This document shows positions 57,117 through 64,000 of a stretch of DNA of 64,000 nucleotides, piece by piece. Origin of the DNA: Streptomyces lincolnensis (GTDB taxonomy: Bacteria; Actinomycetota; Actinomycetes; Streptomycetales; Streptomycetaceae); NCBI RefSeq assembly GCF_001685355.1, contig NZ_CP016438.1, positions 5,890,001 to 5,954,000 on the forward strand, given 5' to 3'. The notes under the pieces were generated by a model. The model was given only the letters and a program-made list of their open reading frames with translations, ran no database searches and had not been told where the DNA came from. The number at the start of each line of letters is the position of its first letter. The first letter of the stretch is position 1. Both the position numbers and the translations under genes were made by a program.

Positions 57117-57375
57117 GTAGGTGTTCCTCCCTGGTCAGCCGCTCCTACCCGGCGGTGCGCGCGGCATCCGGAAGACGTTTCTGACGGGGCGTGAGTTCCT
57201 GGAACGAGGCTGTGACGTCATGGTGACGTGAGAACCGGCCAGGGGCGGAGAGACTCGACAGTATGTGTACGACCGGATCTTGACGCTGGGACTCGGGCCC
57301 GTCGGCGGGAGGGAGCACCATGGAACCCGATCGCGATGTCCGGCGACCTACCGACGCATCCGAGTGAGGGAACCG

Positions 57376-58800
57376 ATGTACCGTCTCAGCCGCGACAAGA
57401 AGCGCGCCCAGCACCCCACCGCCCAGCCGGCCGTGGGGGAGGCGCCGATCGAGGTCCATGTCCCCGGGGACGCCGCGCCCGGCACCGACTGCGCCTGGGT
57501 CGGGGGCGTCCGGGTCGCCGCCGCCCCCGGCCAGGAGGTCCAGCAGGCCGTCCTCAACCACCTCCACCACATCGCCCTCACCACCGGCCACCCCGTCCTG
57601 GCCACCGTCCACGACGAGCGCATCGGCTATGTCGTCCCCCTCCACATCGCCCCCGACGGCTCCAGCAACTTCACGACGGAACCGGTACGGATGGCTCCGC
57701 AGGCGGGCATGCCGAGCGAGGGCCGTCCGGACGGCGCTGCTTCCCCCGGGGGCCGAAGGGCCGACGTACGGCCTCAGTGGGCGCAGTACGACGTCGAGCC
57801 GGAGCCGGAGCCGGAGACCGAAGCCGCTCAGGACGCCGCACCGGCGCAGGCGGGTGAGCCGGTGCGGGACGAGATGCCGACGTTCCGGATGCGGGCCGTG
57901 AGTGACCAGCCGCCCGCGGGGAGCGACGCCGCGCCGACGTTCCGGATGCGGGCTCTGCCCGAGGCGCCCCAGGCACCCGCCCCGGGAACGGTCGTACAGC
58001 CCACCGGGGAGTTCGGGCCGCCGCCGGTGATGGACACACCTCCCGCGCACCCCGACCCCCTGCCGTCGCCCGGACCGATGTCCCCGCCCGGCCCCCCGCC
58101 GACGCCCGCTCCCGCTCCCACTCCCGTCTCCTTCCCCGACCCGGCCCCTCTCCCCACGGCCGACTCCACTCCCGCCTCCACCTCCCGCCCCGAATCCACC
58201 CGCACCCCCGCCGCCCTCCCCACCCCCCTCCCCGACGAGCTCGACCCCGCCCCCAAGGCCCCCACCCCGCCCCGGGGTTTCGACGCCGTGGCCGAGGCCG
58301 TGCTCGGGGACGAGTTGCTGACGGTTCCGGGGGACAGCGGTGCGCCCGCGGTGCTGGCGGAACCGATGGGGAGGATCAACGAGGCGGTGAAGGCGGGGCG
58401 GACGGACGTGGCGGCGGAGTTGGCGGAGCGGACCGTGACGGAGGCGTCGGGGGCGTTGGGCCCGGAGCACCCGGAGGTGCTGCGGCTGCGTGAACTGACC
58501 GCGTACATCGCCTACTTGGCCGGAGACCCGGTCCACGCCTTCCGGCTCTCGCTCGACCTCGCCCACATCCACCACGGTGCCCGCGACGCGGAGTCCGCGT
58601 ACGGCAACATCCAGAGCGCGGCCACCGCCTGGCGCGCCGTACGGGATCCGGAGCAGGGGCTGGACCTGGGCCACGCCCTGATCGCCCTGTGGGACGAACT
58701 CGCCGCGCAGGACGGCCCGGCCGCGGACGACCGGGAACGGCTGGAGGCGGCCCACGCCCGCATGGACCGCCTCACCGCACGCGCCCGCACCGACGGCTGA
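57376..58800 (+). CDS. Pro-rich protein with C-terminal TPR-like helices
   Basis: 474 residues from ATG 57376 (MYRLSRDKKRAQHPTAQPAV), with GAGGGA upstream. Residues about 20-105 form a small alpha/beta domain (APGTDCAWVGGVRVAAAPGQ). A long Pro/Ala/Thr-rich linker follows and contains PTFRMRA twice. The last 160 residues are helical with TPR-like repeats (RTVTEASGALGPEHPEVLRL, GDPVHAFRLSLDLAHIHH). It is probably cytoplasmic and a scaffold. No enzymatic motif is seen. Confidence 0.7.
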   Translation: MYRLSRDKKRAQHPTAQPAVGEAPIEVHVPGDAAPGTDCAWVGGVRVAAAPGQEVQQAVLNHLHHIALTTGHPVLATVHDERIGYVVPLHIAPDGSSNFTTEPVRMAPQAGMPSEGRPDGAASPGGRRADVRPQWAQYDVEPEPEPETEAAQDAAPAQAGEPVRDEMPTFRMRAVSDQPPAGSDAAPTFRMRALPEAPQAPAPGTVVQPTGEFGPPPVMDTPPAHPDPLPSPGPMSPPGPPPTPAPAPTPVSFPDPAPLPTADSTPASTSRPESTRTPAALPTPLPDELDPAPKAPTPPRGFDAVAEAVLGDELLTVPGDSGAPAVLAEPMGRINEAVKAGRTDVAAELAERTVTEASGALGPEHPEVLRLRELTAYIAYLAGDPVHAFRLSLDLAHIHHGARDAESAYGNIQSAATAWRAVRDPEQGLDLGHALIALWDELAAQDGPAADDRERLEAAHARMDRLTARARTDG

Positions 58801-58840
58801 CCGCGGGGGCAGGGGACGAGTCGGCGACGAGTCGGCGTGC

Positions 58841-59969
<1,129 letters not shown>

Positions 59970-60239
59970 GAGGAGGTCCCGGCGTTCACGCCGGGGAGGA
60001 ATCGCATCCGGGTGTCGCGACGCGGAGCGTTGCCGCATCCGGTTCAGGGCGCCGGGTGTCCATACGGCAGTCGGCCCTTGCCAGGGTGATGCGAACGCGT
60101 GTGCCTGTGATCGCTGGTGGGGGTGGTGGCTGTGGGATCGGGGTGTGTCTGTGCGGCTGTCGTACGTATGGTCCTTCGGGGGGTTCGGGACGGCACGGTG
60201 TCCCGGCCGGGGGCCGTGAGGGGGGGCGAGACGGCGCAG

Positions 60240-61451
60240 GTGAGGGTGGCTGCGGAGGTCGGGCATGCCCGGTACACCTACCGGCTGCGTGTGTCGTCCA
60301 CCGCCGGTACCGCCCTGGAGGCGGAGTGGGACCGATGCCGCTGGCTGTGGAACGAATGCGTCGCCAAGTCCAGGGCCGTACACCTGCACCACAAGGCCAC
60401 CGGCCGGAAGGCCACATGCGGCCCGGCTCAGCTCGACCGGATGCTGACCGAAGCCCGTGCCCGTACGCCGTGGCTGCGTGCGGGCTCGTCAGTTGTCCAG
60501 CAGCAGGTCATCCGCGACTTCGGCCGCTCCCGTGCCAAGGCGCACAAGGACATCCAAGAGCGCCTGCCCATGGCGCGCCGGGCCGGGATGCCGCAGTGGA
60601 AGGCCAAACGCGAGGCACTGCCGACCCTCAACTACACCCGGCGCGGGTTCCGGCTGCAAGACGGCCGACTGCACCTGGCCGGGGGCATCGTCGTGGCGGT
60701 GGTGTGGTCGCGGGAACTGCCGACCGAGCCGTCCTCGGTGCGCCTGTACCAGGACAGCCTCGGGCACTGGTACTGCTCGTTCGTCGTCCTCGCCCAGGCC
60801 GAGCCCCTGCCGGAGACCGGCCGGGCACTTGGCGTCGACTGGGGCGTGAAGGAGACTGCGACCACCACGTCTGACGCGCATGACCTGTCACACGCCGAGC
60901 ACGGCAAGAAGGCCCGGACGAAGTTGGCCCGGTATGACCGGATGATGGCCCGCCGCAAGCCGAAGAAGGGACAACCGGCATCGAAGGGCTACCGCGAGGC
61001 GAAGAAACTGCGGGCCAAGGCGTACAAGAAGGTCGCCAGGCAGCGTGCGGACACCGGCCGTAAGTGGGCCAAGAAGGCGGTCCGCGACCATGACGCCATC
61101 GCGGTCGAGGACTTCCGTCCGAAGTTCCTGGCCAAGAGCACCATGGCCCGCAAGGCCGCTGACGCCGCCATCGGCGCCACCAAGGCCGCTCTGATCGAGA
61201 TGGGCCGCAAGCACGGGCGGGACATCCGCCTGGTCCACCCCGCGCACACCACGATGGACTGCGCGCACTGCGATGCGAGAGCCAAGCATCGCCTGCCGCT
61301 GGGTGAGCGCACCTACACCTGCACCGTGTGCGGAACTGTGTCCCCACGGGACAAGAACTCCGCCCGCGTCATGCTCGTCCGGGCTGGTCTCAACCCGGCT
61401 GGTGCTGATGGCGGAAGACCTCCTGGAGCGCTGCTCCAGGAGGCGGCCTGA
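60240..61451 (+). CDS. tnpB: TnpB RNA-guided nuclease (IS605 OrfB)
   Basis: About 403 residues if the start is GTG 60240; a GTG at 60117 in the same frame would add 41 residues of poor quality. The RuvC-like catalytic residues are present: Asp in LGVDWGVKETATT, Glu in AIAVEDFRPKF and Asp in SPRDKNSARVM. The zinc finger CAHC and CTVC is complete. The N-terminal region (YTYRLRVSSTAGTALEAEWD) is normal. TnpB proteins are RNA-guided DNA endonucleases that use the element's own omega-RNA. This copy looks full length and possibly active. Confidence 0.88.
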   Translation: MRVAAEVGHARYTYRLRVSSTAGTALEAEWDRCRWLWNECVAKSRAVHLHHKATGRKATCGPAQLDRMLTEARARTPWLRAGSSVVQQQVIRDFGRSRAKAHKDIQERLPMARRAGMPQWKAKREALPTLNYTRRGFRLQDGRLHLAGGIVVAVVWSRELPTEPSSVRLYQDSLGHWYCSFVVLAQAEPLPETGRALGVDWGVKETATTTSDAHDLSHAEHGKKARTKLARYDRMMARRKPKKGQPASKGYREAKKLRAKAYKKVARQRADTGRKWAKKAVRDHDAIAVEDFRPKFLAKSTMARKAADAAIGATKAALIEMGRKHGRDIRLVHPAHTTMDCAHCDARAKHRLPLGERTYTCTVCGTVSPRDKNSARVMLVRAGLNPAGADGGRPPGALLQEAA

Positions 61452-61489
61452 GCCAGGAATCCCCTCCATGAAGGGAGGGGAGGATTCAA
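61330..61489 (+). ncRNA. Putative omega-RNA scaffold at the tnpB 3' end
   Basis: In this family the guide RNA scaffold covers the tnpB 3' end and the right element end, with the guide taken from the flank. Here the region contains a long inverted repeat CTCCTGGAGCG/CGCTCCAGGAGG-like hairpin near 61421-61444 and the terminal hairpin 61461-61480. The guide would start at 61490 (TGCACGCAGAACTC). The boundary on the left is a guess. Confidence 0.4.
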
Positions 61490-61953
61490 TGCACGCAGAA
61501 CTCGTTCCCCTCCGGATCCGCCATCACCACCCAGTGCCCCGACGGTTCCTTCACCTCCCGCAGCGCGCTCGCCCCGAGCCCCGTCAGCCGTGCGACCTCG
61601 CTCTCCATCCGCCCCTCGCCGGCGTGCAGGTCCAGATGGAGCCGGTTCTTGACCGTCTTCGCCTCCGGTACCCGCTGGAACAGCAGCCGCCGCCCGAGGC
61701 CGGTGCCGCTGCGCTCGTCGTACGGATCGTCCGGATGGCGTACGGCGATCAGGTCCCGGAAGGCGAGGCGGCCGCGGAAGCCGACGGTGGCCTCGCGGGG
61801 CAGGGCGCCGTGTTCCAGCAGCCCCTGGATGAGCGAGTCGTTGTCCTCGACCTCGTAGTGCAGCGCCGCCGCCCAGAACTCGGCCTGGGCATGCGGGTCA
61901 CCGGCATCGACGACGAGCTTCCAGTGGAGAGGCGCGGGTGCTGATTCAGTCAT
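61486..61953 (-). CDS. VOC-family (glyoxalase/bleomycin-resistance fold) protein
   Basis: 155 residues. The paired beta-alpha-beta-beta-beta modules read HWKLVVDAGDPHAQAEFWAA and HLDLHAGEGRMESEVARLTG, ending in VMADPEGNEFCVH. HLDL and the Glu near the end are the usual metal-site positions. Substrate unknown. The stop codon lies inside the TCAA right end of the TnpB element, so the original end may have been altered by the insertion. Confidence 0.85.
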   Translation of the reverse strand: MTESAPAPLHWKLVVDAGDPHAQAEFWAAALHYEVEDNDSLIQGLLEHGALPREATVGFRGRLAFRDLIAVRHPDDPYDERSGTGLGRRLLFQRVPEAKTVKNRLHLDLHAGEGRMESEVARLTGLGASALREVKEPSGHWVVMADPEGNEFCVH

Positions 61954-61990
61954 GCCTCCCTTATAACCAGGCTTCAGGTCAGCCGCTGTC

Positions 61991-62422
61991 CTAGACAGCC
62001 TCGGCCTCGCGATGGTCGTACGACTCCCGCGCCGCCGCGATCTCCTCCTGGTGCGCCTCGGTCCACGTCACCAGGGACTGGATCGTGGCGTGCAGGGTCG
62101 CGCCCAGGGGGGTGAGCTCGTACTCCACACGGGGTGGCACGACGGGGTGCACGGTCCGTTTCACCAGCCCGTCCCGCTCCAGCGAGCGCAGCGTCACCGT
62201 CAGCATCCGCTGGCTGACGCCGTCGATCTCCCGGCGCAGCTCGGTGAACCGCAGCCGCCGGTTGTCGAGCAGCGCGATGACGAGAAGCGACCACTTGTCG
62301 GCGATCCGGTCGAGGATCTGCCGTACCTGGCAGTCCTCGCGGGTGTCCCATTGGAAGGGGTCGGCGTCGCCGTAGTCGGTACTCACGCAGTTACTCGGTG
62401 ACTTAGAAGTGCCTTCTTCCAT
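61991..62422 (-). CDS. HxlR-family transcriptional regulator
   Basis: 143 residues (131 if GTG 62386 is the start). The winged helix reads EDCQVRQILDRIADKWSLLV with the family Cys, then FTELRREIDGVSQRMLTVTL and LERDGLVKRTVHPVVPPRVE. HxlR proteins often sense reactive electrophiles or quinones through that Cys. It is divergent from an MFS exporter gene, so it probably represses it. The N-terminal start is uncertain because neither candidate has a clear Shine-Dalgarno. Confidence 0.88.
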   Translation of the reverse strand: MEEGTSKSPSNCVSTDYGDADPFQWDTREDCQVRQILDRIADKWSLLVIALLDNRRLRFTELRREIDGVSQRMLTVTLRSLERDGLVKRTVHPVVPPRVEYELTPLGATLHATIQSLVTWTEAHQEEIAAARESYDHREAEAV

Positions 62423-62452
62423 GTCTGTCGATGCTGCCGGAGGCTGGGGGTG

Positions 62453-62486
62453 GTTACAAGAGGGAACCGACCCTCACTTGCGTAAC
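62453..62486. promoter_or_regulatory. Inverted repeat in the HxlR-MFS intergenic region
   Basis: GTTACAAG (62453-62460) and CTTGCGTAAC (62477-62486) form an inverted repeat, and GTTACTCGGTGACTT (62390-62404) repeats the GTTAC motif. HxlR-type operators are of this form, so these are candidate binding sites. Confidence 0.4.
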
Positions 62487-62511
62487 TCCCCTACTTCTCT
62501 GGAGCGTTGCC

Positions 62512-63993
62512 ATGGGCAACCCTATGGACAGACGTGCCTGGGCACTGCTGCTCGTCCTGTGCGGAACGATCTTCCTGGAGGGCGCCGACATCGCGATGAT
62601 GGCGGTCGCGATCCCCTCGATCAGATCCGATCTGGGGCTCGCGACCGGCACCGCGGCCTGGGTGCTGAGCGGCTACGTCCTCGGGTACGCCGGCTTCACC
62701 CTCCTCGGCGGACGCGCCGCCGATCTGCTCGGCCGCCGCCGGATGTTCCTCACCTGGCTGACCGTCTTCCTGGTCTTCTCCGGCCTCGGCGGCTTCGCGA
62801 CCGAGGGCTGGATGCTGGTCGTCGCCCGCTTCGTCACGGGCGTCGCCGCCGCGTTCATGACGCCGGCCGCGCTGTCCCTGATCACGACGTCGTACGAGCA
62901 GGGCCCGCAGCGCGAGAAGGCGCTGCTGGTGTTCGCCGGCACCGGGGCGGGCGGCTTCTCGCTCGGCCTCGTCATCGGCGGGCTGCTCACCGAGCTCGAC
63001 TGGCGCTGGGTGTTCTTCGCCCCGGTGCTGCTGGCGGGCGCCCTGCTGCTCGCGGCCGTGCGGGTGGTGCCGCGGCAGGAGGCCCCGCCCTTCACCCGGC
63101 GCGGCTTCGACCTGCCCGGCGCGATCACCGCCGCGGGCGCCATGCTGCTGGCCGCCTACGCCGTCGTACGCCTGGAACACGGCCTGCACGACTGGCCGTT
63201 GACCCTGGCCGCGGGGCTGGTGGCGCTGCTGTTGCTGGCCGCCTTCCTCGCCGTCGAACGGCGGTCGGCCGCGCCGCTGGTCCGGCTGGGGATCCTGCGG
63301 ACGGGCTCGGTCGTGCGCGCGGACCTGGGGGCGCTGCTGTTCCTGGGGGCCTTCTTCGGCTTCCAGTTCGTGGTGACCCTCTACCTCCAGGAACTGCGCG
63401 GCTGGTCGGCCGTGCAGACGGCGATCGCGCTGGTGATCATGGGCTGCGACGCGGTGCTGGCACCGACGCTCACCCCGTGGCTCGTCACCCGCTTCGGCAA
63501 CGCCCGGGTGATCGTCGGCGGCTTCGCGCTGGCGGTCGTGGCGTACGGGCTGTTCCTGCCCGTGGGCATGGACTGGCCGTACCTGGCGATGCTGCCCACG
63601 CTGTTCGTCGCCGGCCTGGCCTTCGCCCTGGCGTACGGGCCGCTGACCATCATGGCGACGGAAGGGGTCGTCGACGCCGAACAGGGGCTCGCGGGCGGGC
63701 TGCTGCACACCGCCACCCAGTTCGGCTCGGCGATCGGGATCTCCGCGGTGACCGCCGTCTACGGCTTGGCGGCCGGCGAGGCCGGCGGCTCCGACCCCGA
63801 CGCCACGCTCTCCGCCTTCCGTACGGCACTGACGGTGCCCGTCGGTATGGTGCTGCTGGGCCTGGTGCTCTCGCTCCTGAACGTGCGGGCGGCCCGGCGG
63901 GCGGTACGCAGCGCGTCCCAGGTCAGCAGCGTCAGCGCCAGCCAGACCAGCGCGAAACCGGCCCAGCGCTCGGGCGGCATGGCCTCGCGGTAG
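62512..63993 (+). CDS. MFS drug exporter, DHA2 (EmrB/QacA-like)
   Basis: 493 residues from ATG 62512 (GGAG at 7 nt). About 14 membrane helices. The DHA2 start LEGADIAMMAVAIPSIRSDL, motif A GRAADLLGRRRMF, and motif C-like GAGGFSLGLVIGG are present. It should export hydrophobic drugs or an endogenous metabolite using the proton gradient. The last 35 residues (SASQVSSVSASQTSAK) are antisense to the end of rarD and look non-conserved. It is probably controlled by the divergent HxlR protein. Confidence 0.92.
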   Translation: MGNPMDRRAWALLLVLCGTIFLEGADIAMMAVAIPSIRSDLGLATGTAAWVLSGYVLGYAGFTLLGGRAADLLGRRRMFLTWLTVFLVFSGLGGFATEGWMLVVARFVTGVAAAFMTPAALSLITTSYEQGPQREKALLVFAGTGAGGFSLGLVIGGLLTELDWRWVFFAPVLLAGALLLAAVRVVPRQEAPPFTRRGFDLPGAITAAGAMLLAAYAVVRLEHGLHDWPLTLAAGLVALLLLAAFLAVERRSAAPLVRLGILRTGSVVRADLGALLFLGAFFGFQFVVTLYLQELRGWSAVQTAIALVIMGCDAVLAPTLTPWLVTRFGNARVIVGGFALAVVAYGLFLPVGMDWPYLAMLPTLFVAGLAFALAYGPLTIMATEGVVDAEQGLAGGLLHTATQFGSAIGISAVTAVYGLAAGEAGGSDPDATLSAFRTALTVPVGMVLLGLVLSLLNVRAARRAVRSASQVSSVSASQTSAKPAQRSGGMASR

Positions 63994-64000
63994 TAGAAGA
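63759..64000 (-). CDS. rarD: C-terminus of RarD-like EamA transporter, 5' end outside window
   Basis: The minus-strand frame is open to the right edge and reads FYYREAMPPERWAGFALVWL followed by ALTLLTWDALRTARRAAR, the typical last membrane helix and end of RarD, an EamA/DMT-superfamily permease. The frame continues to a stop at 63759, well inside the MFS gene, giving a 235-bp tail-to-tail overlap. The expected family end is near residue RTARRAAR, so the last 35 residues may be a recent extension. Confidence 0.7.
   Translation of the reverse strand, partial: FYYREAMPPERWAGFALVWLALTLLTWDALRTARRAARTFRSESTRPSSTIPTGTVSAVRKAESVASGSEPPASPAAKP

Larger units (their letters stand above)
59970..61489 (+). 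mobile_element. TnpB-only IS200/IS605-family (IS1341-type) element
   Basis: The element carries an intact tnpB and no tnpA. The left side has a hairpin CCCGGCG-TTCA-CGCCGGG (59978-59995) followed by GGAGGAATCGCA. The right side has CCCCTCC-loop-GGAGGGG (61461-61480) followed by AGGATTCAA. Subterminal hairpins without terminal inverted repeats are the hallmark of this family. The right end TCAA overlaps the VOC gene's stop codon. The left border is approximate. Confidence 0.75.

Noticed and set aside
58816..58837. Two direct copies of GACGAGTCGGC between convergent genes
   Set aside because: Only two copies, no symmetry or known motif; most likely a chance duplication.
60117..60239. Longer tnpB start
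   Set aside because: The extra 41 residues are Gly/Val-rich and unlike TnpB N-termini, which begin near YTYRL.

Overview
The window is Streptomyces-type chromosomal DNA: very high GC with strong third-position bias, many GTG starts, ATGA/GTGA stop-start couplings, Tat-type and long secretion signals, the futalosine menaquinone genes mqnA and mqnC, and a complete 14-gene nuo operon. About 55 genes are supported. I saw no rRNA, tRNA, CRISPR array or prophage. One TnpB-type transposable element is present.

Layout. 1-5.5 kb: end of a secreted subtilisin-like protease, a KstD-type flavoprotein, a methyltransferase, azlCD with a divergent XRE/cupin regulator, and a cold-shock protein with a structured leader. 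5.7-15.5 kb: mqnA, a Ser/Thr kinase coupled to a prepilin peptidase, mqnC with a degenerate amidohydrolase-like partner, a GH18-like lipoprotein, a UbiE/MenG methyltransferase, a PASTA protein, a GNAT enzyme, a geranylgeranyl-reductase-family flavoprotein and a MarR remnant. 15.8-33.4 kb: an NlpC/P60 hydrolase, then nuoA-N behind a good Rex operator. 33.7-38.4 kb: RecQ, an M56 membrane protease coupled to a 30-residue ORF, and fumarylacetoacetase. 38.6-44.5 kb: a galactan system (GH53 galactanase, ABC importer, LacI regulator) with two identical operators in inverted orientation 100 bp apart. 44.5-51.3 kb: a HAD phosphatase, a LysM/SLT wall hydrolase under a c-di-AMP (ydaO/yuaA) riboswitch, a CocE/NonD hydrolase with a POT peptide transporter, and a polyprenyl diphosphate synthase. 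51.4-58.8 kb: a CHRD+DUF3455 secreted protein behind a Fur-like palindrome, a LolA-like protein with an ABC-2 exporter, an FMN reductase behind a large AT-rich dyad, and two actinobacterial proteins of unknown function. 58.8-64 kb: an M28 aminopeptidase, the TnpB element inserted at the end of a VOC gene, an HxlR/MFS pair, and the 3' end of rarD.

Functionally the window is dominated by aerobic respiration. It encodes two futalosine-pathway steps, a quinone-ring methyltransferase, a prenyl-chain synthase, a candidate prenyl-chain reductase, and the NADH dehydrogenase that uses the quinone. The rest is typical saprophyte equipment: polymer hydrolysis, peptide and sugar uptake, and cell-wall remodelling. 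Functions are assigned from recognised motifs in the translated sequence; no database search was run.
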